Assembly: GCF_023516555.1 (NCBI RefSeq)
Contig: NZ_JAMGBD010000001.1
Coordinates: 1,240,001-1,304,000 of the forward strand
Length of the DNA stretch: 64,000 bases
Reading direction: 5' to 3'
From: Sphingomonas alba
GTDB lineage: Bacteria > Pseudomonadota > Alphaproteobacteria > Sphingomonadales > Sphingomonadaceae
The position numbers and the translations under genes are program-made. Below are positions 9,750 through 18,784 of the stretch, one piece after another; position 1 is the first letter of the stretch, and every line of letters starts with the position of its first letter. A model generated the notes under the pieces. That model did not search any database, was not told where the DNA came from, and saw nothing but the letters and a program-made list of their open reading frames with translations.

Positions 9750-9947
9750 ATGGGACAGCGCTACTGGGTCTTGGGCGGCGAATATCGCAACTGCCGCTTC
9801 GACGAGGTTGTGCCGGGCACGGAAGAAATCTCCGGCCCGTTCCCGGATTTGCAGCGCGCCCGCACCGAATGGACGCGGCTGACCTTCCGCGACCGTCTGG
9901 CGGCCACCACCCGCTACGTCATCACCCAGGAAGCGATGGCACGCTGA
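9750..9947 (+). CDS. DUF4170 small protein in the glyoxylate operon
   Basis: About 65 residues beginning MGQRYWVLGGEY; the pattern YWV.GGEY...GTEE..GPF..L..AR..W matches the DUF4170 family of alphaproteobacteria, function unknown. AGGGAG (9737-9742) lies 7 bases before ATG 9750, so this start is preferred over ATG 9744. It sits 11 bases after aceA and almost touches aceB, so it is very likely cotranscribed with both glyoxylate-shunt genes. Confidence 0.78.
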   Translation: MGQRYWVLGGEYRNCRFDEVVPGTEEISGPFPDLQRARTEWTRLTFRDRLAATTRYVITQEAMAR

Positions 9948-9949
9948 CC

Positions 9950-11536
9950 GTGCTTGCCGAGCCGCAACAGCGGGCGCATTCCGCCCGCATGATCGAAGTC
10001 GCGCCCAGCGAGGTCCCCGGCGCCGAAGGAATCCTGACGCAGGGTGCGCTGGCCTTCCTCGCCGAGTTGCACGAATTGTTCGACGCCCGGCGGCTGGAAC
10101 TGCTTGAGCGCCGCATCGAGCGGCAGGCGCGCTTCGACGCAGGCGAGTTGCCCGACTTCCCGGAGGAAACCCGCGCTATTCGCGAGGCCGAATGGAAGGT
10201 CGCGCCGATCCCGGCCGACCTCCAGGATCGCGAGGTCGAGATCACCGGCCCGACCAACGCCAAGATGGTCATTAACGCGCTCAATAGTGGCGCCAAGGTC
10301 TTCATGGCGGACTTCGAAGACGCGACCTCGCCGACATGGGACGAGCTCGTCCAGGGCCAGGTGAACGTCCGTAACCGGTGGCTCGGCACGCTCGATTTCA
10401 CCGATCCCGGCAACGGCAAGGCCTATTCCCTTGGACCAAATCCGGCCGTGCTGATCGTGCGCCCGCGCGGCTGGCATCTTCCCGAGCGGCATGTGATCGT
10501 CGACGGGCGCCCCATCGCCGGTGCCCTGTTCGATTTCGGTCTCTATCTCTTCCATAACGCCAAGGTCGCGCTCGACGCCGGCTCGGGCCCCTATTTCTAC
10601 CTTCCCAAGCTCGAGAGCCGCCACGAAGCGGCGCTGTGGAGCGACGTCTTTGCTCATGCCGAGCAGCGGCTCGGCCTCGCGCGCGGAACGATCAAGGTAA
10701 CGGTGCTCATCGAGACCATCCCGGCCGCGTTCGAGATGGATGAGATCCTCCACGCCCTACGGGAGAATATCGTCGGCCTCAATTGCGGGCGCTGGGACTA
10801 TATTTTTTCGTACATCAAGCGACTGGGGCGTCAGGCGGGGCGGTTAACTCCTGACCGTTCCGCCATGACGATGGATAAGGCCTTCCTCGCCGCTTACTCG
10901 CTCCGCCTCGTCGCCACCTGCCACCGCCGCGGTGCCTTCGCGATGGGCGGCATGTCCGCCTTCATCCCGGTCAAGGGCGACGAAGCCGCGAACCAAGCGG
11001 CGATGGACAAGGTGCGCGCCGACAAGCTCCGCGAAGTCGGCAACGGCCATGACGGAACCTGGGTAGCGCACCCGGCGCTGGTGCCGGTGGCACTGGAAGC
11101 GTTCGCGACCATGCCCGGGCCGAACCAGTTGTCGAAGATGCCTGGGCGCGCACCTGGCCGTGACGACATGCTGGATCTGCACGAGGGCCCGCGTACCGAG
11201 GCTGGTGCCCGGGAAAATATCCGTGTCGCCGTCCAGTATATCGCCGCCTGGCTGGGCGGCCGCGGCGCGGTGCCGCTCTACAATCTCATGGAAGATGCCG
11301 CGACGGCCGAGATCTGTCGCGCCCAGCTCTGGCAGTGGCTGCGCTTTGCGGCGCCGCTCGACGACGGCCGGCACTTCAGCCGCGACATGTTCGAGGATTG
11401 GCTTGCCGAGGAACTTGCGGGCCTCGGAGACGAGGATCCCAACCTCGCCCCGGCCGCGACACTGTTCTACGACCTCGTCACGCGCGAGGATTTCGAGGAA
11501 TTCCTCACTTTGCCTGCGTACGAGTTGCTGGATTAG
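9950..11536 (+). CDS. aceB: Malate synthase A
   Basis: Condenses glyoxylate and acetyl-CoA to malate, the second glyoxylate-shunt step. The family features are GPTNAKMVINALNSGAK, MADFEDATSP (with the metal-binding acidic residues), the RPRGWHLPE loop, YFYLPKLES, IETIPAAFEMDEI with GLNCGRWDYIFS, and near the end PLYNLMEDAATAEI. Length is 528 residues from GTG 9950, close to E. coli AceB (533). An ATG at 9989 (515 residues) is the alternative; neither start has a strong ribosome site. It begins 2 bases after the DUF4170 stop, suggesting coupling. A tRNA gene follows, convergent. Confidence 0.94.
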   Translation: MLAEPQQRAHSARMIEVAPSEVPGAEGILTQGALAFLAELHELFDARRLELLERRIERQARFDAGELPDFPEETRAIREAEWKVAPIPADLQDREVEITGPTNAKMVINALNSGAKVFMADFEDATSPTWDELVQGQVNVRNRWLGTLDFTDPGNGKAYSLGPNPAVLIVRPRGWHLPERHVIVDGRPIAGALFDFGLYLFHNAKVALDAGSGPYFYLPKLESRHEAALWSDVFAHAEQRLGLARGTIKVTVLIETIPAAFEMDEILHALRENIVGLNCGRWDYIFSYIKRLGRQAGRLTPDRSAMTMDKAFLAAYSLRLVATCHRRGAFAMGGMSAFIPVKGDEAANQAAMDKVRADKLREVGNGHDGTWVAHPALVPVALEAFATMPGPNQLSKMPGRAPGRDDMLDLHEGPRTEAGARENIRVAVQYIAAWLGGRGAVPLYNLMEDAATAEICRAQLWQWLRFAAPLDDGRHFSRDMFEDWLAEELAGLGDEDPNLAPAATLFYDLVTREDFEEFLTLPAYELLD

Positions 11537-11550
11537 TCAGGCCACGGAAG

Positions 11551-11626
11551 TGGTGCCGCTTGGGGGACTCGAACCCACGACCCCATCATTACGAATGATG
11601 TGCTCTACCAGCTGAGCTAAAGCGGC
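11551..11626 (-). tRNA. tRNA-Thr (anticodon CGT)
   Basis: Reading the minus strand, GCCGCTT pairs with AAGCGGC, the D arm reads GCTCAGCTGGTAGAGC, and the anticodon stem CATCA/TGATG encloses TTCGTAA, giving anticodon CGT (codon ACG). The T arm reads GTGGGTTCGAGTCCCC and a genomic CCA is encoded. It is 76 bases and fully paired. Confidence 0.95.
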
Positions 11627-11699
11627 ATTTCCCGGAGGACGGGCGCCCTTAACAGTGACACCTGCGTCCCGCAACCCGCGCTGTATCAAACAAACATGC

Positions 11700-11714
11700 T
11701 TAACGCTTTGTTAG
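11700..11714 (+). promoter_or_regulatory. CtrA-like site upstream of the PAS gene
   Basis: TTAA-N7-TTAG, one base from the TTAA-N7-TTAA full site of the alphaproteobacterial cell-cycle regulator CtrA, 55 bases before the PAS-gene start. A second TTAAC half site lies nearby at 11649. It is a short motif that could occur by chance, although TTAA is uncommon in DNA of this GC content. Confidence 0.3.
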
Positions 11715-11768
11715 TCGATTCCGGGCAAATTACACCCGAATTGGGGGCAATCGGGGCGTTTACGAAGC

Positions 11769-13010
11769 ATGGATAGCTTCTCCGACTACAGCCAAGCGTT
11801 TGATGCACCGGTTGAGCCCGTTGGCTCGGCCGGCGATGACGCGACGGTGGCGATCGGCACGGACGAGCGGCGCATGCACGTTCGCGCCTATAATTACTGG
11901 GTCTCGCTGCTGGACGGCCGCGACTATCCCTCGATCGAGGACCTCGATCCGGCGAACATCACCGATTTCGCGCAGAACAGCGTGCTGCTGGACTTCACGG
12001 GCGGACGCGACAATCCGGCGACGCCCTATATCGGAGCCGCGATCCGGTCCGAATGCGATCTAGGCGACGAAGTTGCCAGTATCGACCAGGTGCCGAGCCG
12101 CTCTCTGCTGTCACGCCTGACCGACCATTACATGCAGATCATCGCCAACCGCGCGCCGGTCGGCTTCGAGGCCGAGTTCGTCAACCAGCGTGGCCATTCG
12201 ATATGCTACCGCGGCATCCTGATGCCCTTCTCGTCGGACGGCGACACCATCGATTTCATCTATGGCGTCATCAACTGGAAGGACGCCGGCGACGCGCCGG
12301 TCGAGTCGCCGGTGCTCGTGCCTGCCTTGGCTCCGCTGGAGCTGGAACAGGTCGACGAACTGGATGAGGAGATCGAGGACGAGGAGCCGCTTGAGCTCGA
12401 CGAGCCGCAGGAGATTGAGGTCGAAGCCGAGGCGGGCCTCGCCGATCGCCTCTGGGCCGCCCGCGAAAGCGCCGAAATCTGCAAGCAAGCCGACGGCCGC
12501 AGCCGCGCAGCCCTCTATCGCACGCTTGCCATGGCCTACGACTTTGCAGTCGCGACCAAGCGCGTGCCGGACGAATATTCCGAAATCCTAGACGACGCCG
12601 GCGTGAAGGCTCAGGCCCGTGCGCCGATGACGCCGATCGTCAAGCTCGTCTTCGGCGTCGACTATGACAAGACACGCCTCACCGAATTCGCATCCGCGCT
12701 CAGCCATGCCGAGCGCTGCAAGGTCGAGTTCGGCGGCTTCCTCGATTTCGTCGAGCAGGCAGAGGGCGGCCTCAAGGGCCTCGTCGCTGCCGAGCGCAAG
12801 GCGCGCCGCCCCGATTTGCCGGTCGAGAACAAGTCGGAGATCGCCCGCTCGCACTTGCGCGCAGCTCGCGGAATTGCACTTTCGGAATTGCCGACCAACC
12901 AGGAATTTGCCCTCGTCGTCACGCGCCGCAATGCCGCCGGCGTGCACGAGGTCGTCGCATTGGTCACCGACGAATCCTTGCTCGACCGCGCGCTCCGCCG
13001 CACGGCCTAG
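11769..13010 (+). CDS. PAS-domain protein with acidic linker, function unknown
   Basis: 413 residues. The N-terminal part (about 35-170) has the pattern YNYWVSLLDGRDYPSIEDLDP...NSVLLDF...YIG and later SICYRGILMPFSSDG..IDFIYGVINW, typical of PAS_5-type domains. A highly acidic linker (about 178-220, Glu/Asp/Leu repeats) leads to a helical C-terminal half with no enzyme motif I recognise. No membrane span or kinase domain is present. It lies 51 bases before NAD-glutamate dehydrogenase on the same strand, so it may be a sensory or regulatory partner of that enzyme; this is inference from position. Confidence 0.78.
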   Translation: MDSFSDYSQAFDAPVEPVGSAGDDATVAIGTDERRMHVRAYNYWVSLLDGRDYPSIEDLDPANITDFAQNSVLLDFTGGRDNPATPYIGAAIRSECDLGDEVASIDQVPSRSLLSRLTDHYMQIIANRAPVGFEAEFVNQRGHSICYRGILMPFSSDGDTIDFIYGVINWKDAGDAPVESPVLVPALAPLELEQVDELDEEIEDEEPLELDEPQEIEVEAEAGLADRLWAARESAEICKQADGRSRAALYRTLAMAYDFAVATKRVPDEYSEILDDAGVKAQARAPMTPIVKLVFGVDYDKTRLTEFASALSHAERCKVEFGGFLDFVEQAEGGLKGLVAAERKARRPDLPVENKSEIARSHLRAARGIALSELPTNQEFALVVTRRNAAGVHEVVALVTDESLLDRALRRTA

Positions 13011-13061
13011 CCTTTCCAAGCCTTGTTTCGGCCAAGGGGGCGGGTCTATAGGCCGCCGCCA

Positions 13062-16000
13062 ATGACCCTCAAGGAAATGGCAAGACCTATGGCGGCCCAA
13101 CCGGTCGTGGACGGATCGCTGATTAGCGCCGTTCGCGACGCCCTGATCAGCAACGCGCTCCCCGGCGAGCTCGATGGTTTCTCCCAGGAAGACCGCGACG
13201 AGGCGGCGGCTTTCGTCGTCGATGTCGGCGCCAAGCGGAAGGCCGGCGAGCTTGCCTTGCAGATGAAGTCGATCGGCGGCGAAGTCGGCAAGCGGCGCAT
13301 GCGGCTTGCCATCGTCAACGACGACATGCCGTTCCTGGTCGACAGCGTCGCCGGCGCCATCGCGGGACGGGAGCTCGGCATCCACCGCCTGCTGCACCCG
13401 GTCGTCAAGGCCCAGCGTGACGACAAGGGCAATCTCATCGCCATTGGTGAGGGCCAGCCGGAATCGATCATCTACATCGAACTCGACCGCGCCGACGCCC
13501 GCCGCCGGCAGGAACTGGTCGAAGAGCTGCGCGCCGTGCTCACCAACGTCCGCCATGCCGTTGCCGACTGGCGCGAGATGCTGGCGTGCATGGAAGCCGA
13601 TGCAGAAATCCTGGACGGCCCCGACGACGAGGGCGCGGCGCTGCTGCGCTGGCTCGCCGAGAATCACTTCACCTTGCTCGGCCATGCCGAGATCGACCGG
13701 ACCGGTCACGCCCGCAGCTCGCTGGGTATCCTTCGCGGCCAGGACAATTTGTGGGATGAGCCCAAATCCAAGGCCGCCCTCGAGCATTTGAGCGGCAAGG
13801 AAGCGCCCGCGCTCCTGCTCAAGGCCGACCGGTTATCGCCGGTCCACCGCCGCGTGCCGCTGGACGTCGTCATGGTCCGCCGCCCTGACGGCTGCGTCTC
13901 GGTCCATTGCGGCTTGTGGACCAGCGCCGCCATGCGCGAGCCGGCCGAGCATGTGCCGGTCCTTCGTGGCCGGCTTGCGGCCCTCGACCGCGAGCTTGGC
14001 TATTCGCCCTCGAGCCACGGCGGCAAGGCGCTCGCCCACGCGATTTCGACGCTTCCGCACGACCTGCTGATCTCGTTCGACGAGCATGAGGTGCGCGACG
14101 CGGCCCTGACCGCAATGTCGCTGGCCGACCGGCCGCGGCCCAAGCTGTTGCTGCTCACGGGCGCGCTCCAGCGCCAGCTTTACGCGTTCGTCTGGTTGCC
14201 GCGCGAACAGCTGACCACTGCCCGGCGCCTGGCCATCAGCGACATGGTCGGCGAGGCGGTGGATGCGCCGCTCAGCAGTTGGTCGGTGGACGTCGGCGAG
14301 GATGAGCTGGCGCTTGCCCGCTTTACCTATAGCGTCGACACGACAACGAAGATTCCCGACGTTGAAGAACTCGACGCCCGCTTGGTCGAGATGGTCCGCG
14401 GCTGGGCGCCGGCGGTCGAGAACGAACTGGTCGACCAAGCCGGTTCGGGACGTGGCGCGCGCCTCGCCCTCACCTATCTCAATCTCCTGCCCGACGATTA
14501 TCAGGCACGCACCAACGCCAGCGAGGCGGCGCAAGACATCGTCCGCCTCGGCGCGTTGGAAGGCCCGGACGACCGCGACGTCCGTCTCATTAGTTGCGAC
14601 ACCGAGGGCGACCTTCGCCTCAAAATCTATCGCTGCGGCGGATTCGTGCCCTTGTCAGATGCGGTGCCGGTACTCGAGAATTTCGGTTTCCGCGTGCTTG
14701 AGGAAATGCCGACGCGGGTCGGCAGCGACAATGTCGGTCACATCCACGACTTCGAGATCGACCTGCCGGAAGGTGTCGATTGCGAAGGCTCGTTGGAGCG
14801 CAACCAGACGGTCGAACGGGCCGTTGCGTCCGTGCTCCGCGGCGAGTCCGAGAACGATGACTTCAACAAGCTGATTCTCGCCGCCGACCTTTCCCCGCAG
14901 GCCGTCGTCTGGCTGCGCGCCTGGTTCCGCTATTTGCGCCAGACGGGCGTAACCTACGGCGTCGCCACGGTCGTCGACGCGCTTGGCCGCGCTCCGGCCG
15001 CGACCAAGGCGCTGATCGACATCTTCAGCGCCCTCCACGATCCGCAGCACCGGAACGGCCGCGAGCAATTGGTCCAGAAAGCCCGGGAGGCATTTGAAGA
15101 CGCCCTGCGTGCCGTCAGTTCGATCGAGGACGATCGGATCCTCCGCCTGATGCGCGCCCTCGTCGAAGCGACCTTGCGCACCAATGCTTTTTCGCCCGCC
15201 AGCGCGCTCGCTTTGGCAATGAAGATCAACAGCTCCAAGGTGCCCGGCCTTCCGGCGCCGGTGCCGTGGCGCGAAATCTGGGTCTACAGCCCGCGCGTCG
15301 AGGGTATCCACTTGCGCTACGGGCCAATCGCTCGCGGCGGCCTGCGCTGGTCCGACCGGCGCGACGACTTCCGCACCGAAGTCCTCGGCCTGATGAAGGC
15401 GCAGGTGGTGAAGAATGCCGTCATCGTGCCGACGGGCGCCAAGGGCGGCTTCTATCCCAAACAGCTGCCGAGCCCTGCCAACCGCGATGCCTGGCTGACG
15501 GAAGGCACCGAAAGCTACAAGGTTTTCATCCGTTCGCTGCTCTCGATCACCGACAACATCCTCGAGGACAAGGTCGTCCATCCTGAGTCCGTCGTCATCC
15601 ACGACGGCGACGACCCTTATTTCGTCGTTGCCGCTGACAAGGGCACCGCGACCTTCTCCGACGTTGCCAACGGCCTGGCGCTGGAGGGCAACTTCTGGCT
15701 TGGCGACGCCTTCGCCAGCGGCGGGTCCAATGGCTACGACCACAAGGCGATGGGCATCACCGCCAAGGGCGCCTGGGTTTCGGTCCAGCGCCACTTCCTG
15801 GAAATGGGCATCGACGTCCAGACCGACCCCGTTCGTGTCGTCGGCTGCGGCGACATGTCGGGCGACGTTTTCGGCAACGGCATGCTGCTCTCGCAGGCGA
15901 TCAAGCTGGTCGCGGCCTTCGACCACCGCCACATCTTCATCGATCCTAATCCCGATCCGGCGGCGAGCTGGGCAGAGCGCAAGCGCATGTTCGAGCTGCC

Positions 16001-17708
16001 GCGCTCCAGCTGGGACGATTATGACCGCAGCGTCATGTCGAAGGGAGGGATGATCGTGCCGCGCTCGCAGAAGTCGATCACGCTGACCGAGGAAGCCCGT
16101 ACGGCGCTCGGCATCGAGGCGACGGAAACCGATCCCACGACGCTGATCAGCGCGATCCTCAAGAGCGCCGTCGACCTTGTCTGGTTCGGCGGCATCGGCA
16201 CCTACATCAAGGCTTCGACCCAGAGCCACGCCGACGTCGGCGACACCGGCAATGACGTGCTGCGCGTCGATGCCAACCAAGTGCGGGCACGGGTTATCGG
16301 CGAAGGCGCCAACCTTGCCATCACCCAGGCCGCGCGTATCGAATTCTCGGAGCATGGCGGCCGTATCAACACCGACTTCATCGACAATTCGGCCGGCGTC
16401 GATTGCTCGGACAATGAGGTGAACATCAAGATCCCGCTCAACCGCGAAATGCGCGAAGGGCGGCTCGAGGAAGGCAAGCGCAACGCCCTCCTCGAAAAGA
16501 TGACCGACGAGGTCTCCGAACTCGTACTGGAAGACAATCGCCTGCAGAGCCTCGCACTATCTATCGCCGAAGCAGGCGGCGCCCAGGCGCTCCCCGCCTT
16601 GGTCCGCACCATCGAGATTCTCGAAGCAAGCGGCCGGCTCGATCGCAAGGTCGAAGGCCTGGCCTCGAGCGACGTGCTCCTGCGTCGCGGCATGGACGGG
16701 CGGGGCCTGACCCGGCCCGAGCTCGCCGTCATCCTGTCGATGTCGAAGATGTCGTTGCAGGAGGCGATCGAAAAGACACATCCGGCTCGCGATCCGATCC
16801 TCGAACCTCAGCTGTTCGCAGCCTTCCCGAAGCCGATGCAGAAGGCGCATGCCGACGCCATCCGCGCCCACCGCCTGCGCGATGAAATCCTCGGCACCAA
16901 AGTCGCCAACCGCATGGTCAACCGCCTCGGGCCCAGCATCTGCATGTTGCTGTCCGAGGAAGAGGGCGTGTCGCTTGGCCAGGTGGCGACGGCCTTCCTC
17001 GCGGCCGAAGAATTGCTTGACCTCCCCAAACTCTGGCATCGCATCGAGCAGGCCGAAATCCCGGAATCGCTCCGCATCGAACTATTCCAGGTCGCCGCGC
17101 GGTCGGTCCGCAGCCACGTCTCGGACATCCTGCGGTCGACGGGCGCGGAGACCACGGTCAGCGACCTCGTCAACCTGCTCGGCCCGGGCGTGAAGAAGGT
17201 TGCGGCGGCGGCCGCGCGACTGATCCGCTCCGAAGTTCGCAACGAGGCGGCCAGCCGCCACGAGCGCCTGATCAACCTCGGCGCCGACGAGGACATCGTC
17301 GACGGCCTGGTGCGGCTCTACGAGCTGGATGGCGTCATGGGCATCGCCGCCCTCGCCGCCCGCAAGCATTTCGACGAGCTGGATCTGACCAAGGCCTATG
17401 TCGTCCTTGGCGAGGCGCTTGGCCTCGACTGGGCGCAGCAGCAGGTGGCGCGCTTCGTGCCCGCCGACCCGTGGGAGCGCCTGCTGATCGCCGGGCTGGA
17501 ACGCGACTTCGAGCAGCTTCGGATCGACTTCCTCGGCCGCTTGCGCGACCCGGATCTGGTCGCCTCGACGCAGCGCTGGATCGATCGCCATGCCTCGCGC
17601 ATCGAGCAGTTCCGCCGGCTGGTCGTCCAGGCCCGGACCGCCGGTGCCGTGACCGCCGCCATGCTTGCGCAGATCGCCAGCCAGGCGCGGGTATTGCTCG
17701 GCCGCTGA
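13062..17708 (+). CDS. gdhZ: NAD-specific glutamate dehydrogenase, large (180-kDa) class
   Basis: Deaminates glutamate to 2-oxoglutarate with NAD, feeding amino-acid carbon into the TCA cycle. About 1548 residues, matching the L-GDH180 class of proteobacteria. Long N-terminal regulatory regions (about 1-650) precede the catalytic domain. That domain shows RYGPIARGGLRWSDRRDDFRTEV, KNAVIVPTGAKGGF near residue 790, GGSNGYDHK, and the nucleotide-binding VVGCGDMSGDVFGNG. In Caulobacter the orthologue GdhZ also controls FtsZ assembly. ATG 13062 is chosen; ATG 13077 or 13089 are possible. An ATP-grasp gene follows with no gap. The symbol is by analogy with Caulobacter. Confidence 0.94.
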   Translation: MTLKEMARPMAAQPVVDGSLISAVRDALISNALPGELDGFSQEDRDEAAAFVVDVGAKRKAGELALQMKSIGGEVGKRRMRLAIVNDDMPFLVDSVAGAIAGRELGIHRLLHPVVKAQRDDKGNLIAIGEGQPESIIYIELDRADARRRQELVEELRAVLTNVRHAVADWREMLACMEADAEILDGPDDEGAALLRWLAENHFTLLGHAEIDRTGHARSSLGILRGQDNLWDEPKSKAALEHLSGKEAPALLLKADRLSPVHRRVPLDVVMVRRPDGCVSVHCGLWTSAAMREPAEHVPVLRGRLAALDRELGYSPSSHGGKALAHAISTLPHDLLISFDEHEVRDAALTAMSLADRPRPKLLLLTGALQRQLYAFVWLPREQLTTARRLAISDMVGEAVDAPLSSWSVDVGEDELALARFTYSVDTTTKIPDVEELDARLVEMVRGWAPAVENELVDQAGSGRGARLALTYLNLLPDDYQARTNASEAAQDIVRLGALEGPDDRDVRLISCDTEGDLRLKIYRCGGFVPLSDAVPVLENFGFRVLEEMPTRVGSDNVGHIHDFEIDLPEGVDCEGSLERNQTVERAVASVLRGESENDDFNKLILAADLSPQAVVWLRAWFRYLRQTGVTYGVATVVDALGRAPAATKALIDIFSALHDPQHRNGREQLVQKAREAFEDALRAVSSIEDDRILRLMRALVEATLRTNAFSPASALALAMKINSSKVPGLPAPVPWREIWVYSPRVEGIHLRYGPIARGGLRWSDRRDDFRTEVLGLMKAQVVKNAVIVPTGAKGGFYPKQLPSPANRDAWLTEGTESYKVFIRSLLSITDNILEDKVVHPESVVIHDGDDPYFVVAADKGTATFSDVANGLALEGNFWLGDAFASGGSNGYDHKAMGITAKGAWVSVQRHFLEMGIDVQTDPVRVVGCGDMSGDVFGNGMLLSQAIKLVAAFDHRHIFIDPNPDPAASWAERKRMFELPRSSWDDYDRSVMSKGGMIVPRSQKSITLTEEARTALGIEATETDPTTLISAILKSAVDLVWFGGIGTYIKASTQSHADVGDTGNDVLRVDANQVRARVIGEGANLAITQAARIEFSEHGGRINTDFIDNSAGVDCSDNEVNIKIPLNREMREGRLEEGKRNALLEKMTDEVSELVLEDNRLQSLALSIAEAGGAQALPALVRTIEILEASGRLDRKVEGLASSDVLLRRGMDGRGLTRPELAVILSMSKMSLQEAIEKTHPARDPILEPQLFAAFPKPMQKAHADAIRAHRLRDEILGTKVANRMVNRLGPSICMLLSEEEGVSLGQVATAFLAAEELLDLPKLWHRIEQAEIPESLRIELFQVAARSVRSHVSDILRSTGAETTVSDLVNLLGPGVKKVAAAAARLIRSEVRNEAASRHERLINLGADEDIVDGLVRLYELDGVMGIAALAARKHFDELDLTKAYVVLGEALGLDWAQQQVARFVPADPWERLLIAGLERDFEQLRIDFLGRLRDPDLVASTQRWIDRHASRIEQFRRLVVQARTAGAVTAAMLAQIASQARVLLGR

Positions 17709-17722
17709 TCGAACAAGCCAAG

Positions 17723-18577
17723 TTGCCGCACGTCCTGATCCTGGTCCCGGATCCCCTGTATCCGGAGCCCTTCGCCTGGGCTTTCCACGTCGAGGCCGAC
17801 GCGCTTCGGAATGGCGGGTTCGAGGTGACGGCGCGGCCGTGGACGGCGATCGGCGACCTGACGCCGTTTGACGCCGTGCTGCCGCTCGTCGCCTGGGGCT
17901 ATCATGAACGCTACGATGAGTGGCTGGCGCTGCTCAACCGGATCGAGAGCGAGGGCGCCCGCTGCATCAACCCGCCGGCGATCCTGCGCTGGAACAGCGA
18001 CAAGGCCTATCTCGCGGAAATGGACGCTGGCGGCGTCCCGACCGTCCACACCATCGCAGTCGATGCGCTGGACGAGCATGTCCTGCGCGAGGCACGTGAC
18101 CGCTTCGGCTGCGAGCGGCTGGTGGTGAAGCCACCGATCTCCGCGTCGGCCACCGGCACCTTCCTGCTCGGGCCGAACGACCCGGTTCCGGGCGAGGCCG
18201 CCGGCCGCCGAATGCTGGTGCAGCCGTTCATGGCTTCGATCGCCAGCGGCGAATATTCGATCATGCTGTTCGACGGAGCGTTCAGCCACGCCATCGTCAA
18301 GAAACCCAAGGCCGGCGATTTCCGGGTACAGCCGCATTTGGGCGGTACCGAAGAACCCTGCGAAGCACCCGCCGGCGCCATCGATCTCGCCAAGGCCGCG
18401 CTCGCCGCTGCTCCCCCCGAGGCCGTCTACGCCCGCGTCGACATGGTTGCCGACGATGACGGACAATTGCGCATCATGGAGCTTGAGCTGATCGAGCCCT
18501 CGCTCTGGCTGCAACATGCGCCCGACAAGGGCGCCGCCTTCACCTCAGCCGTTCGCCGCGCGATCGAACAGCCATAA
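17723..18577 (+). CDS. ATP-grasp domain protein
   Basis: About 284 residues from TTG 17723, giving MPHVLILVPDPLYPEP. An N-terminal pre-ATP-grasp region is followed by the nucleotide-binding lysine strand (RLVVKPPISASATGTF), a second strand with LVQPFM, and the metal-binding VYARVDMV...LRIMELELIEPSLWL. This is the RimK/glutathione-synthetase-like superfamily, which ligates a carboxylate to an amine using ATP. The substrate is unknown. It begins 15 bases after the GDH stop, so is probably cotranscribed. The start is uncertain because no ATG fits and no strong ribosome site is seen. Its 3' end overlaps the convergent ribbon-helix-helix gene by 33 bases. Confidence 0.84.
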   Translation: MPHVLILVPDPLYPEPFAWAFHVEADALRNGGFEVTARPWTAIGDLTPFDAVLPLVAWGYHERYDEWLALLNRIESEGARCINPPAILRWNSDKAYLAEMDAGGVPTVHTIAVDALDEHVLREARDRFGCERLVVKPPISASATGTFLLGPNDPVPGEAAGRRMLVQPFMASIASGEYSIMLFDGAFSHAIVKKPKAGDFRVQPHLGGTEEPCEAPAGAIDLAKAALAAAPPEAVYARVDMVADDDGQLRIMELELIEPSLWLQHAPDKGAAFTSAVRRAIEQP

Positions 18578-18784
18578 GCGCAGTGCGCTCGTCAGGTTCG
18601 GTGGGCTCGACGCCTCGATCCTGAGCGCATCGATCCGCGCTACCAGCGCATTGACCGGCACGTTGAGCTCTTTCGCCGTCCGCTCCAGCGCCTCCCAGAA
18701 CATTGGCTCCAGGCTGATCGATGTCTCATGGCCGGCGATCGTCACCGACCGTTTGACCGGCCCTTCGAAGCGTTCCGGCCCCAT
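18545..18784 (-). CDS. Ribbon-helix-helix domain protein
   Basis: 79 residues. KRSVTIAGHETSISLEPMFWEAL followed by a helix and LVARID...NLTSALRLWLF matches the RHH_4-type domain found in small alphaproteobacterial DNA-binding proteins. The start ATG 18784 overlaps the phaB stop (TGATG). It is therefore the last gene of the minus-strand operon and likely translationally coupled to PhaB. Target and role are unknown. Its C-terminal coding end overlaps the ATP-grasp gene on the other strand. Confidence 0.82.
   Translation of the reverse strand: MGPERFEGPVKRSVTIAGHETSISLEPMFWEALERTAKELNVPVNALVARIDALRIEASSPPNLTSALRLWLFDRAANG

Noticed and set aside
11551-11626. tRNA gene as a prophage or island attachment site
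   Set aside because: No integrase and no direct repeat of the tRNA 3' end was seen nearby; the same holds for the tRNAs at 41265 and 50052.
14655-16355. 566-codon antisense reading frame within the NAD-GDH gene
   Set aside because: It is the reverse frame of a strongly conserved catalytic region; in high-GC coding DNA such frames stay open by codon bias, and its product has no recognisable motif.
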